Counted from the first letter of the stretch, positions 1 through 8,517 are shown. The stretch is DNA of 47,753 nucleotides from Candidatus Tenebribacter burtonii (GCA_030765625.1 JAVCCF010000033.1:1-47753), one strand, 5' to 3'. The notes: generated by a model not told the origin, from the letters alone. Numbers and translations: made by a program.

Positions 1-24
1 CGGAAACTCACAAATAAACAACCC

Positions 25-54
25 TTGACTTTATATTTGTTCGTCTTTTATCAT
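25..54 (+). promoter_or_regulatory. candidate sigma70-type promoter for the GNAT gene
   Basis: TTGACT at 25-30 and TATCAT at 49-54 are separated by 18 bases, a near-consensus -35/-10 pair. It lies about 95 bases before the GNAT start, so the transcript would contain the hairpin at 51-108. This is a pattern match only. Confidence 0.35.
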
Positions 55-108
55 CTTGCTAATCACATCAGGATTTGAAAAACAAATCCAATGCTCATGG
101 CAAGATGA
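51..108. repeat. nested inverted repeat upstream of the GNAT gene
   Basis: TCATCTTGC (51-59) pairs exactly with GCAAGATGA (100-108). Inside it GGATTTG (71-77) pairs with CAAATCC (83-89) across five A residues. The result is a long two-tier hairpin directly left of the GCCGCC/TTAGCT motif at 116-129. It could be part of a folded recombination site or simply a leader structure. Confidence 0.45.
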
Positions 109-111
109 CGT

Positions 112-133
112 GGCACGCCGCCATTAGCTGCAT
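112..133. other. right half of a candidate integron attC-like site
   Basis: GGCACGCCGCC (112-122) is followed by ATTAGCTGCAT (123-133), resembling the L'-R' half of an attC site (R' consensus GTTRRRY, here ATTAGCT). The last ten bases are the exact inverse of 693-702 on the other side of the GNAT gene. The matching left half would lie at or before the window edge and is not seen. Confidence 0.3.
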
Positions 134-149
134 ATGAAGGAATAATTTT

Positions 150-665
150 ATGAACAAAGTAAAATTACGGAGAATGGAAGAAATTGATTGTAAAATCATA
201 TCAAAAGGATTTCAAGCTCAAGGATGGAATAAACCTTATAAACTCTATAAGAAATACTTTATTGAACAGCAAAAAGGAGAACGTGATATTTTTATTGCTG
301 AATTTGAAAATGAATTTGCAGGTTATGTGACAATTCAATGGCAAAGCCCGGATGATTACTTTTATAAGCAAAGTATTCCTGAAATTAAAGATTTAAACAC
401 TCTAATTAAATTTAGAAATAAAGGAATCGCCACTGTCTTAATGGATACTGCTGAAAAGAGGATAAAAGAAAACGGATATTCGATTGTAGGTTTAGGAGTT
501 GGTTTATACGCAGATTATGGAATTGCTCAACGACTATATATCAAAAGGGGTTACAATTTTGACGGTAGAGGATTGATGTATCGAGGTGTAGAAGTAAAGC
601 CTGGTTGTAATGTTTTTGTTGATGATGATTTAAATCTATGTATGTTGAAAAAACTAATTCAGTGA
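150..665 (+). CDS. GNAT family N-acetyltransferase
   Basis: A 171-aa protein of typical single-domain GNAT length. The acetyl-CoA pyrophosphate-binding motif is visible as FRNKGIATVLMD near residues 89-100, followed by the usual C-terminal half with an aromatic-rich segment (GLYADYGIAQRLYIKRGY) that matches the alpha4/beta6 region. The start at 150 has an AAGGA sequence 8 bases upstream. The substrate cannot be told: small-molecule and antibiotic acetyltransferases share this fold. The gene stands alone and is bracketed by short inverted repeats (124-133 and 693-702), so it may be a mobile cassette gene; acetyltransferases are common cassette cargo. The family call is firm and the role is unknown. 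Confidence 0.85.
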   Translation: MNKVKLRRMEEIDCKIISKGFQAQGWNKPYKLYKKYFIEQQKGERDIFIAEFENEFAGYVTIQWQSPDDYFYKQSIPEIKDLNTLIKFRNKGIATVLMDTAEKRIKENGYSIVGLGVGLYADYGIAQRLYIKRGYNFDGRGLMYRGVEVKPGCNVFVDDDLNLCMLKKLIQ

Positions 666-692
666 AACAACAATATTTTTAAATGAGTAAAA

Positions 693-718
693 ATGCAGCT
701 AACAAGCGTGTCGGCGGC
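693..718. other. left half of a candidate integron attC-like site
   Basis: ATGCAGCTAAC at 693-703 is followed by a CGGCGGC block at 712-718. GCTAAC resembles the R'' core and CGGCGGC the L'' arm of an attC site, and it starts 28 bases after the GNAT stop codon, where an attC is expected. The complementary L'-R' half is not visible downstream; instead there are unrelated palindromes (733-750 AT-rich, and GGATCG/CGATCC at 751-765). The site is degenerate or the resemblance is chance. Confidence 0.3.
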
Positions 719-845
719 ATAAAGAAATTAGGAATTAATAAATATTAATTGGATCGTTCCGATCCGGTAGAACACACAGAGCATTAATCAACCTTCCACT
801 TTTTTCTGTTCGTTTTAGTTCGTTGCTAATTTTTCTTTTTATCTC

Positions 846-2066
846 TTACTCCCAATTAAGTAATCTCTTTTCACCTTCTATATTTTTTATCTCAGTAATA
901 TCCTGACTAACTTCCAGAATACCGCGATAATTTCCACTATCATCGTGCATTGCAAAATATTTAATCAGAATAAATTTCCCTTTCATTTGAATCCAGAATT
1001 CAGCTTCCTTCTTGGTTCCGGCTTTAAATTCTTCTATAATTTTTTTCACAATATGCACACTTTCAGGTGGATGGCAGTTCTGAACTTTACGTCCAATAAT
1101 TGCAGGAGATCGTGGGAAGAAGCGATCTTTTGGTTTGGAGAAATACCGCACTTCATCATTCTCATCAACAAAGGTAATATCAAGCGGAAGATTATTCAAT
1201 AACAATTCCAATTGATCCTTTGCAAGTTCACCTGTTTCCACTTTCCAAAATATATCAGAAACAGATTTCATCATATCCGGTTTTTTCTTTTGTTTGGAAA
1301 TTCTTTTGGGTGCTTCTATATAGGAAAAACCTATTTCAAAGCTTTGTTCATGGATCTTACGCCAGTCGATGGATGAAAGAGTTTCTATTGCAACTGGATA
1401 GATCACCAATTCTTCTTTGAAGATCATACCATACATCAAAAAAAATACTTCACCAAATAATTTGAAGATTGCTGCATTAAAATCTTCATTTTCAGTGAGT
1501 ATTTTCTTTAACGATTTAAGCTTTATGCGAATATCATCGTGGATTGACCACATCACAGCCAGTGGTCGGCAATTTTCCCAAGTTTTTTCCAGGAAAGGAA
1601 AAAGGATATTTTCTTTACGCATATAATGATGTTCCATTATAAAAAGTTCTTCAACTTGATTTGTAACCTTTACATAATCTTTATCCTGTAAGCTCTGTTT
1701 TATAGTATTCAGAACCTTTTCCAATTCACGATTTTCCTGCATCAGGTAATAAAGTGCATGACCATCAGCAGGTTTTTCCCATTCGTATTTTTTTAAGTGT
1801 TCATAGATCACATTCATCACTTTTTCAATTTTTTCTTTGATCTGTTGAGGAGAAATGCCACTTTTCAATTGTTTCTCTTCCATTGCTATCATATCGTAGG
1901 GAGTTATGTGCTTAAGAGCATCTCCATATTTTGCCATAAGTTTGTTTCCATCTTCTCCCTTAATAATTCCTTGAGAAAATTGGAAAAGTTGTTCTACACG
2001 TTTTTCACTTTCCTTTTTGTTAGAATTCCCAGCATGTTTATCATTGTTATTTATAAATTCTGACAT
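846..2066 (-). CDS. DUF438 / hemerythrin-like / PAS domain sensor protein
   Basis: A roughly 406-aa soluble protein with three parts. Residues about 20-95 match the DUF438 helical domain; about 100-230 form a hemerythrin-type four-helix bundle with spaced His and Glu residues (HALYYLM, MEHHYMRKENILFPFLE, SIHDD, FKEELVIYP); about 280-390 form a PAS domain (DITFVDENDEVRYFS to ILEVSQDITEI). Proteins of this build occur in anaerobes and probably sense oxygen, NO or redox state through a di-iron site and the PAS pocket. There is no visible output domain, so a partner protein is likely. The second ATG (2066) is chosen because GGAGG lies 5 bases before it; an ATG at 2078 overlaps that ribosome site. 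The family is sure; the sensed signal is inferred. Confidence 0.85.
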   Translation of the reverse strand: MSEFINNNDKHAGNSNKKESEKRVEQLFQFSQGIIKGEDGNKLMAKYGDALKHITPYDMIAMEEKQLKSGISPQQIKEKIEKVMNVIYEHLKKYEWEKPADGHALYYLMQENRELEKVLNTIKQSLQDKDYVKVTNQVEELFIMEHHYMRKENILFPFLEKTWENCRPLAVMWSIHDDIRIKLKSLKKILTENEDFNAAIFKLFGEVFFLMYGMIFKEELVIYPVAIETLSSIDWRKIHEQSFEIGFSYIEAPKRISKQKKKPDMMKSVSDIFWKVETGELAKDQLELLLNNLPLDITFVDENDEVRYFSKPKDRFFPRSPAIIGRKVQNCHPPESVHIVKKIIEEFKAGTKKEAEFWIQMKGKFILIKYFAMHDDSGNYRGILEVSQDITEIKNIEGEKRLLNWE

Positions 2067-2210
2067 CACAACCTCCATGTACTAATCACAAACCTATTTT
2101 TTTAGTAAATGAACCGAACGTCAAGTTAATGAAAGATGTTAGTGAAAACTCCTACATGATACTGTTCAATGTGCTTGAATTAATTACATATTATGAATTA
2201 TTTAAGTGAG

Positions 2211-2286
2211 TAATTTCTTTTCATTAATTTCTTTTCATTATCTCCTCTAAAATATACTTGACTTCCAAAACTCTAGTAAATATGTG
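2211..2286 (+). promoter_or_regulatory. tandem 14-bp repeat and weak promoter before the deacetylase gene
   Basis: TAATTTCTTTTCAT occurs twice head to tail (2211-2224 and 2225-2238). Downstream, TTGACT at 2258-2263 is 17 bases before TATGTG at 2281-2286, giving a good -35 but a poor -10. The tandem repeat could be an operator; no palindrome is seen in it. Confidence 0.3.
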
Positions 2287-2334
2287 GCTGGGTTTTAGAG
2301 GAGTAAAAATCATAAGTTGTTAATGAGGAAAAAG

Positions 2335-3297
2335 ATGAAGCTAATTTATAATCCGATTTTTTTGAAGCATGATACAGGAATGCATCCCGAAAATAAGAAG
2401 AGATTATCATCCTTAGGTGACTTACCAATTACCGTACTTGAGAATGGTGAAGAATATCTTGAACTGATCCACACAACTGAATATATCCAGAAGATCAAAG
2501 AACTCAGTGCTCAAGGTGGTGGTCATATTGATACTGATACCATGGTTTCCAAAGATAGTTATGAAGCAGCTATTTATGCAGTCGGAGCCACGATCATGGC
2601 TTCAAAAACAGGAGATTTTGCTCTCACCCGTCCTCCCGGACATCATGCTCATCGAAATTTTTCCAGCGGATTTTGTATTTTTAACAACATTGCTATTGCT
2701 GCCCAGTATCACGCAAATCAGGGTAAGAAAGTTCTGATTATAGATATTGACGGACACCTAGGCTGCAGTACAGAAAAAATATTTTATGATTCAAAAGATG
2801 TGATGTATTGGTCACTGCACCAGTTTCCGGCTTTCCCGGGTGGTGGTGACGCTCATGAAATTGGTGAAGGTGAAGGTGAAGGTTACACCATAAATGTTCC
2901 ACTTCCTCCCGGAAGCGCTGATGAGATATTCATGGATGCAATTGAAACTTTTCTTCCGGTAGCCAAGGAATTTAAACCTGATATTGTAGGAATTTCTGCT
3001 GGTTTCGATTCACATCAATATGATCTGCTTTTAGATCTGAGATTATCCTTAAACATTTTCCATAAAATCGGCAGGATCTTTGCTGAAAATTTTAATAATA
3101 TTTTTGCCACCTTAGAAGGTGGTTATAACATAGAAATTTTCCCAAGATGTTTGTACAATTTCTTAGATGGTATCAACAACAATGAAATGAAATTCAGTGA
3201 AAGAAATACAGATTCCATGATTCAGACCTTTTATGAATATGAAGGTCGTAAAGCTCTTACAGTACAGCTTTTGAAGAAACATTGGAAATCAATTTAA
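2335..3297 (+). CDS. histone deacetylase family (AcuC-like) zinc-dependent deacetylase
   Basis: A 320-aa arginase-fold deacetylase of the class I/II HDAC superfamily, including bacterial AcuC and acetylpolyamine amidohydrolases. The active-site parts are all present: the paired histidines in RPPGHHAHR (about 101-102), the zinc ligands Asp139 and His141 in DIDGH, the third zinc ligand Asp225 in SAGFDSH, and the EGGY loop containing the transition-state tyrosine. It should therefore be active on acetyl-lysine or an acetylated amine. The start at 2335 (MKLIYNP) has GAGGA upstream; an ATG 18 bases earlier lacks one. It lies 66 bases before an acyl-CoA synthetase/GNAT fusion, reminiscent of the Bacillus acuA/acuC/acsA control of acetyl-CoA synthetase by acetylation. 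Substrate is inferred from context only. Confidence 0.88.
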   Translation: MKLIYNPIFLKHDTGMHPENKKRLSSLGDLPITVLENGEEYLELIHTTEYIQKIKELSAQGGGHIDTDTMVSKDSYEAAIYAVGATIMASKTGDFALTRPPGHHAHRNFSSGFCIFNNIAIAAQYHANQGKKVLIIDIDGHLGCSTEKIFYDSKDVMYWSLHQFPAFPGGGDAHEIGEGEGEGYTINVPLPPGSADEIFMDAIETFLPVAKEFKPDIVGISAGFDSHQYDLLLDLRLSLNIFHKIGRIFAENFNNIFATLEGGYNIEIFPRCLYNFLDGINNNEMKFSERNTDSMIQTFYEYEGRKALTVQLLKKHWKSI

Positions 3298-3363
3298 TTT
3301 ATCAAAAAAAAATAAAAGAAGAGATCGTTTTGCTTAAGCTTAACAGATTCTCAAGAGGAAATT

Positions 3364-6045
3364 ATGAGCATTAAGAATTTAACAAAGATGTTCAACCCCA
3401 AAGTGGTTGCAATTTACGGCGCTTCTGCTCGTGTGGGCAGCGTAGGTCATGCTTTGATGGACAACATAATCGGATCTGGTTTTGATGGAATTGTCTATCC
3501 GGTTAATCCGAAAAGAACAAATGTTTTAGGTGTTAAAGCCTATAATTCAATCCAAGATATTCCAGATCAGGTTGACTTGGCAATTATTGCTACGCCAGCA
3601 AAAACTGTTCCTGCAATTGTGGAGGATTGTGGTATTGCTGGTGTATCCAGTGTTCTGCTTATTTCAGCTGGTTTTGCTGAAGCTGGTGATGAAGGCAAGA
3701 AATTGATGAGTCATATTTCTGAAACTATTCGTAAATACGACATGAGTTTGATCGGTCCCAACTGCCTGGGATTCATCAACCCATCCGTAAAATTCAACGC
3801 AACTTTTGCCAGTAAAATGGCTCTTCCCGGTAAGATTGCTTTTATCTCTCAGAGTGGTGCTCTGTGTACTGCAATCCTCGATTGGTCTATTGCACAAAAC
3901 GTGGGATTCAGCAACTTTGTTTCTATCGGCTCAATGATGGATATCAGCTTCGATGACCTGATAGATTATTTCGGAACTGATCCACAAACCAACAGTATCG
4001 TGATCTACATGGAATCACTCACAGATGCACGCAGTTTCTTGAGCGCAGCCCGTGCTTTTGCCCGTAATAAACCAATCATCGTTTTAAAAGCTGGAAAAAG
4101 TTCTGAAGGCGCAAAAGCAGCATTGTCTCACACAGGCAGCTTAGCAGGTAATGATTTTGTTTTTGATGCAGCCTTTAAACGTGCAGGAATTATTCGCGTT
4201 GATACTATCGAAGAACTTTTCCATATCGCTCAAGCACTTTCAATGCAACCTCGACCAAAAAAGAATCGTTTGGCAATAGTAACTAATGCTGGTGGACCAG
4301 GTGTAATTGCTACCGATACTCTCATTGCCAATGGTGGTAAATTAGCTACACTTTCCAATGAGATCATTGAAGAACTAAACCAGCACCTTTCTCCCCATTG
4401 GAGCAAAGGCAATCCGCTTGATGTATTGGGTGATGCTGGACCTGAACAGTATGCTAAAGCTTTAGAATTGTGTGCAAAAGATAAAAATGTGGATGGAATT
4501 CTGGTGATTCTTACACCTCAATCCATGACAGATCCAACCGCTGTTGCCAGAAAACTCGCAGAAATTGAAAAGAAATGCAATAAGACAGTTCTTGCCTGCT
4601 GGATGGGTGCATCAGATATTTATGAAGGTCAGAAAGTTCTGGAAGCTAATAACATTCCTGTTTATCAAACTCCTGAAGACGCTGTAAAAGCTTTCATGAT
4701 CATGTACGATTATTCCCGAAATTTACAGATTCTTCATGAAACACCAACCCAAATTCCGACTCAGTTCCAGCCGAATAAAAAAGCTAATAAAGAACTCATC
4801 GATATGGTTCTTAATGATAATAGAACTGTGATGACAGAATTTGAAGCTAAGCAATTTCTAGCCAACTATCATATTCCGGTTAGTAAGAACGGACTTGCCA
4901 AGACGGAAGCAGAAGCAATTACAATGTCGGAAAAATTTGGCTATCCGCTTGTGATGAAAATCGCCTCTCCTGATATTCTGCATAAAACAGATGTTGGTGG
5001 TGTAATCCTGAATATTTCAAATAAAGAAGAGGCAAAAGTTGCCTATAATAAAATCATGAAATCTTCTATAGAAAAAGTTCCTGATGCCGACATTAGGGGC
5101 ATATTTGTAGAGCAAATGATGAAGAAAAAATATGAACTGATCATTGGCTGTAAAAAAGATCCGATCTTCGGACCGACCATCGTATTTGGAATGGGTGGAG
5201 TTGCAGTAGAAATTTTCAAAGATACTCGCGTTGGCCTGCCACCGCTAAATATGGCTTTGGCAATGAGAATCATCGAAGACACCAAGATCTATAAATTGAT
5301 CAAAGGTTATCGTGGTATGCCGGGAGCCGATATTCAGGCAATCCAATTCCTGTTATATAAATTCGCCTACCTGTTGATGGACTTCCCGCAGATCAACGAA
5401 ATTGATATTAATCCATTTGGTGTGGATGAACGCGGTGGAGTGGTACTGGATGCTAAAGTATTATTAGATAAAGATGTAAAACAAGAAGATTTGAACAGCA
5501 ATAAACACCTGGTTATCTCACCTTATCCTTCTGAATACACAACTGATTTTACTTTAAATAATGGTAAGAAAGTAATCTTAAGAGCTATTAAGCCTGAAGA
5601 TGAATTAATGGAAAAAGAAATGTTCTCCAATTTCTCGGAACGTACTCAGAGATTCAGGTTTTTCCAACTAATCAAAGATATTTCTCACGACCAGCTTATT
5701 CGCTATACTCAAATCGATTATGATCGCGAAATTGCTATTATTGCAGAAGTGGAAGATGAAGGCAAAAAGAAGATGGCAGGTGTGGTTCGTCTGATTGCAG
5801 ATCAATATAATGAAATTGCTGAATATGCTATCGTTATTGCAGACCCTTGGCAACACCAGGGATTAGGAAATAAATTTACTGACTACATTCATGATATTGC
5901 CAAAACGCGAGGTATTAAGAAAATCTGTGCGAATGTCTTAGTCACAAATCATATTATGCAGCATATGTTCAAATCTCGCGGATATAAAATGGAAAGAATT
6001 GAGGATAGCTACTACGCTGAATTAATTATTAATAAATCTAAATAA
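3364..6045 (+). CDS. ADP-forming acyl-CoA synthetase (alpha-beta fusion) with C-terminal GNAT domain
   Basis: An 893-aa protein with the order CoA-binding Rossmann domain (about 8-135), two succinyl-CoA-ligase-like domains (about 145-460), ATP-grasp beta domain (about 490-705) and GNAT acetyltransferase (about 722-890, acetyl-CoA motif QHQGLGNK near 830). This is the build of the protein acetyltransferase Pat/PatZ and of ADP-forming acetate-CoA ligases. His256 in LSHTGS aligns with the phospho-histidine of ADP-forming synthetases, a residue reported lost in the enterobacterial Pat proteins, so this copy may still make ATP from acyl-CoA, as fermenters do. The GNAT domain could acetylate proteins. 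The deacetylase gene immediately upstream fits an acetylation/deacetylation pair. The start at 3364 follows AGAGGA. Confidence 0.9.
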   Translation: MSIKNLTKMFNPKVVAIYGASARVGSVGHALMDNIIGSGFDGIVYPVNPKRTNVLGVKAYNSIQDIPDQVDLAIIATPAKTVPAIVEDCGIAGVSSVLLISAGFAEAGDEGKKLMSHISETIRKYDMSLIGPNCLGFINPSVKFNATFASKMALPGKIAFISQSGALCTAILDWSIAQNVGFSNFVSIGSMMDISFDDLIDYFGTDPQTNSIVIYMESLTDARSFLSAARAFARNKPIIVLKAGKSSEGAKAALSHTGSLAGNDFVFDAAFKRAGIIRVDTIEELFHIAQALSMQPRPKKNRLAIVTNAGGPGVIATDTLIANGGKLATLSNEIIEELNQHLSPHWSKGNPLDVLGDAGPEQYAKALELCAKDKNVDGILVILTPQSMTDPTAVARKLAEIEKKCNKTVLACWMGASDIYEGQKVLEANNIPVYQTPEDAVKAFMIMYDYSRNLQILHETPTQIPTQFQPNKKANKELIDMVLNDNRTVMTEFEAKQFLANYHIPVSKNGLAKTEAEAITMSEKFGYPLVMKIASPDILHKTDVGGVILNISNKEEAKVAYNKIMKSSIEKVPDADIRGIFVEQMMKKKYELIIGCKKDPIFGPTIVFGMGGVAVEIFKDTRVGLPPLNMALAMRIIEDTKIYKLIKGYRGMPGADIQAIQFLLYKFAYLLMDFPQINEIDINPFGVDERGGVVLDAKVLLDKDVKQEDLNSNKHLVISPYPSEYTTDFTLNNGKKVILRAIKPEDELMEKEMFSNFSERTQRFRFFQLIKDISHDQLIRYTQIDYDREIAIIAEVEDEGKKKMAGVVRLIADQYNEIAEYAIVIADPWQHQGLGNKFTDYIHDIAKTRGIKKICANVLVTNHIMQHMFKSRGYKMERIEDSYYAELIINKSK

Positions 6046-6172
6046 TTAATAAAGTAACGTTCTTGTATCCAAGTGCCAGCTTGGATATAAAATTAGGTTA
6101 TCAAGCTGGGACTTGGTAACCAGAATAACAATGAGAAGTTGACTTGGGAATCAGAATATCAGTAATATCAAC

Positions 6173-6200
6173 AAAAACCGACCCTTATAGGTCGGTTTTT
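6173..6200. terminator. bidirectional intrinsic terminator
   Basis: AAAACCGACC and GGTCGGTTTT form a 10-bp stem with a short loop, with A and T runs on both sides. It sits between the convergent acyl-CoA synthetase gene and the thioredoxin cluster and can serve both. In the stretch before it (6063-6120) an imperfect inverted repeat of a CCAAG/CTTGG type is also visible. Confidence 0.85.
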
Positions 6201-6227
6201 GTTATTCATTATTTATTTAGAAAATAC

Positions 6228-6671
6228 TTATTTTTGGATATTGTTATCAACTTTAAGAATTTCTTTGATCATTTTTTCAAATTCAGCTTTTGGTAATGCA
6301 CCAGTTGACATCTGCGGTTGACCATCTTTGGGAATAAATAATATTGAGGGAATACTGCGAATTCCAAATATACCGGCAAGTTGTTTTTGATCCTCAGTAT
6401 CTATTTTGTAAATTTTCACTTTCCCATCATACTCTATTGCCAATTCTTCCATGATAGGTGCTACTTTTTTGCAAGGTCCACACCAATCTGCATAAAAATC
6501 TATAATTGCCGGAAGCTCACCTTTATAATTCCATTCTGAATTATTTTCAAAATCAAAAACTTTCTCTTTAAAAGTTCCTAAAGTTAAATGTTCCGGTTTT
6601 ATTTTTGTTTCTTCTGCAATTAATGGAATTATCAGTACCAATGCTAAAAGAAGGAGTACTATTTTTTTCAT
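6228..6671 (-). CDS. exported thioredoxin-like protein
   Basis: A 147-aa thioredoxin-fold protein. The N-terminus is a classical signal peptide (KK, then about 15 hydrophobic residues, likely cut after PLIA), so it acts in the periplasm or is membrane-tethered. The active site is the full WCGPCKK motif, and the cis-proline segment RSIPSILF is present. Its body is closely similar to the cytosolic thioredoxin at 6977-7330 (shared FYADWCGPCK, DTEDQ, GALPK), so the two are duplicates with the signal peptide added to this one. It is the last gene of a three-gene leftward cluster. The second of two adjacent ATGs is preferred because AGGAG lies 5 bases before it. Role: probably thiol reduction outside the cytoplasm. 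Confidence 0.88.
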   Translation of the reverse strand: MKKIVLLLLALVLIIPLIAEETKIKPEHLTLGTFKEKVFDFENNSEWNYKGELPAIIDFYADWCGPCKKVAPIMEELAIEYDGKVKIYKIDTEDQKQLAGIFGIRSIPSILFIPKDGQPQMSTGALPKAEFEKMIKEILKVDNNIQK

Positions 6672-6679
6672 CATTTCTC

Positions 6680-6916
6680 CTATTTTATTGCCAACATTCT
6701 ATCGATCTTAGCTTTATCAAAACCTACTATCGATCTGTTATTGATCCACATTTGCGGAACACCCTGCTGACCGGATTTACGAATCATATCTCGTGCTGCT
6801 CTTTGATCTCTGGAAACATCTACATCTTTAAAACGGATGCTATTTTCTCTGAGATAACTCTTTAATCTCCTGCACCATGAGCAGGTTGGTGTACTGAAAA
6901 CCACAACACTCTTCAT
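6680..6916 (-). CDS. glutaredoxin-like thiol oxidoreductase
   Basis: A 78-aa protein of the small glutaredoxin/NrdH-like family, with active site TPTCSWC near residues 9-15 and the cis-proline/glutathione-loop segment GVPQMWINNRSIVGFD. The CSWC pair replaces the usual CPYC or CPWC. A good ribosome site (GAGGT) precedes the ATG. It lies between two thioredoxin genes, 5 bases before the exported one and about 60 bases after the cytosolic one. It is likely reduced by thioredoxin reductase or by its neighbour rather than by glutathione, but no reductase is in this window, so the partner is inferred. Confidence 0.87.
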   Translation of the reverse strand: MKSVVVFSTPTCSWCRRLKSYLRENSIRFKDVDVSRDQRAARDMIRKSGQQGVPQMWINNRSIVGFDKAKIDRMLAIK

Positions 6917-6976
6917 ATATTACCTCATTAATTATATCATGTATCTAATAAATAAATTAAGCATATTTTACTAAAT

Positions 6977-7330
6977 TTATTTTACCATTAATACATCTTC
7001 AATAGCTTTTACTATAGAATCTTTTGGGAGAGCACCTACAGCCATTTGTGGTTTATCATCCTTTGGACAAAATAACATTGAAGGAATACTGCGAATACTA
7101 AATGCAGCAGCAAGTTCTTGTTGATCTTCAGTATCTACTTTATAAATATTTAATTTATTTTCATATTCTTTCGCAAGCTCTTCCAAAACAGGAGCAACCA
7201 TTTTACAAGGTCCACACCAATCTGCATAAAAATCAATAATACAAGGATTCTCTCCTTCAAATTTCCAATCTTTGTTTACTTCATAATTAAAAACTTTCTT
7301 CTGAAAAGTTTCTTTTGTTAAATGTTCCAT
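6977..7330 (-). CDS. trxA: thioredoxin
   Basis: A 117-aa cytosolic thioredoxin of normal length with FYADWCGPCKMVAP as active site and cis-proline in RSIPSMLF. It has no signal peptide. The first residues (EHLTKETFQKKVF) are also found in the mature part of the exported neighbour, showing common origin. It is the first gene of the thioredoxin/glutaredoxin/exported thioredoxin set, with GGAGA 5 bases before the ATG. Role: general protein-disulfide reductase and electron donor. The AT-rich 120 bases upstream should hold the promoter, but no clear -35/-10 pair stands out. Confidence 0.92.
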   Translation of the reverse strand: MEHLTKETFQKKVFNYEVNKDWKFEGENPCIIDFYADWCGPCKMVAPVLEELAKEYENKLNIYKVDTEDQQELAAAFSIRSIPSMLFCPKDDKPQMAVGALPKDSIVKAIEDVLMVK

Positions 7331-7451
7331 TCTTTCTCCTTTTAAAAAATGATTTCCAATATTAATTTGAAAGCCATCTTAATTTAATTTTTTTATTATT
7401 AATATAACTAAATATTACACAATGTCAAATAAATTATTTTAGTTAAAATAT

Positions 7452-8374
7452 TTACTTAACTAAGTCAACCTGGAATAATCCTTTTATGTTATCTTCGGTA
7501 TACTTTTCATTGTTATTTAACACTTGCAAATAATGCACGATTTCATCCAAAATTTCATCTGATTTCACATGCTCAAAATGTGCTCTATTCAAGAAAAGTT
7601 CCACTTCATCTGGTTTATGTTTCATTATATCAAAAGCCATTTCTGCTGCAAATTTCTTGTTTTCTACAACTTATGTTGTAGCTTTTTCCAATTCCTCTAC
7701 AAATACTTTTGCAACATCAGGATGCTCTCTCAAAAATTCACCTTTGAAGATCAATCCAGCATTTGGGATATTACCAATTTTATTCCCATCTTCTTTCCAA
7801 AGTTGACTGTATGATATTGATTCATAGGCATTTTTTACATTATACATGGCATAACTTGCTTCTGGTTCACGCAATAAAACTGTATCATTTTCCCCAGCGA
7901 TAAAATCATTTTTAATCTCTTCCGGACGTCCAAATGGATTTCCAAAATTAAATTCAAAATCATTTATATTATATCCGTTGGCTTCAATAAGATGCTTGGT
8001 CATAACCATTGGTGACGCTTGTTTAAAAAGCGGAACATGAATTTTATGCCCTTTGAGATCAGCAAAACTTTTTGTTTCATAGCCACGCGTAAACAGATGA
8101 AAATTATCCCAAATATTAATGGAATACATTTTTATATCCACACCTGAGAGATACAACTTTGCTGCCGCTGCTACTGTCGAAAATGTTATGTCAGCCTCTT
8201 GTTCATGACCCAAGCCATGTGTTTTTCAGTCTCTTCCCAAACTTTTAATTCCTTAATTTCTATTTTACCCATCAATCGTTTTGACTGTAACATTTTCATG
8301 ATAATTGGATAGGTTATAGGAGTTGCAGATTGAATGACCACGGGAACTTTATCTGTCTGATTTTCTTGATGCAT
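7452..8374 (-). pseudogene. broken ABC transporter solute-binding protein (NMT1/SsuA-TauA type)
   Basis: Three pieces read as one solute-binding protein of the nitrate/sulfonate/thiamine-precursor (NMT1-like) class: 8374-8186 (VPVVIQSATPITYPIIMKM), 8213-7671 (ADITFSTVAAAAKLYLSG to KVFVEELEKATT) and 7640-7452. The first two are joined only by a frameshift near 8190-8215. The second and third are split by an in-frame TAA at 7669-7671, after which VVENKKFAAEMAF continues without a break. The signal peptide and first strand are missing: homology begins near 8362, where an unrelated fragment on the other strand starts. Two separate lesions plus a lost 5' end argue for real decay, not one sequencing error. 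No permease or ATPase gene remains beside it. Confidence 0.8.
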
Positions 8375-8517
8375 ACATCAACGGCAGCAAAAACACCTAT
8401 GATGTTCGTTTGCATATTTTCATCGGTTATTATGAGAAATATGGATTTTGTAATATCGGTTATGGATATCATCCATGGGGAGAAAGATCGAGGATTTATA
8501 AGTCTGAAAAATTATAG
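8338..8517 (+). pseudogene. 3' fragment of an unidentified gene
   Basis: An open frame without a start codon, from about 8338 to the TAG at 8515-8517. From about 8362 it reads like a real protein C-terminus rich in Tyr, Gly and Trp (AYINGSKNTYDVRLHIF, then NIGYGYHPWGERSRIY). It begins where the solute-binding-protein homology on the opposite strand stops, so the junction near 8362 looks like a rearrangement that cut two genes. I do not recognise the family. Confidence 0.4.

Noticed and set aside
945-2063. Plus-strand frames opposite the DUF438 gene
   Set aside because: They are shadows of a well-conserved minus-strand protein and have no ribosome sites.
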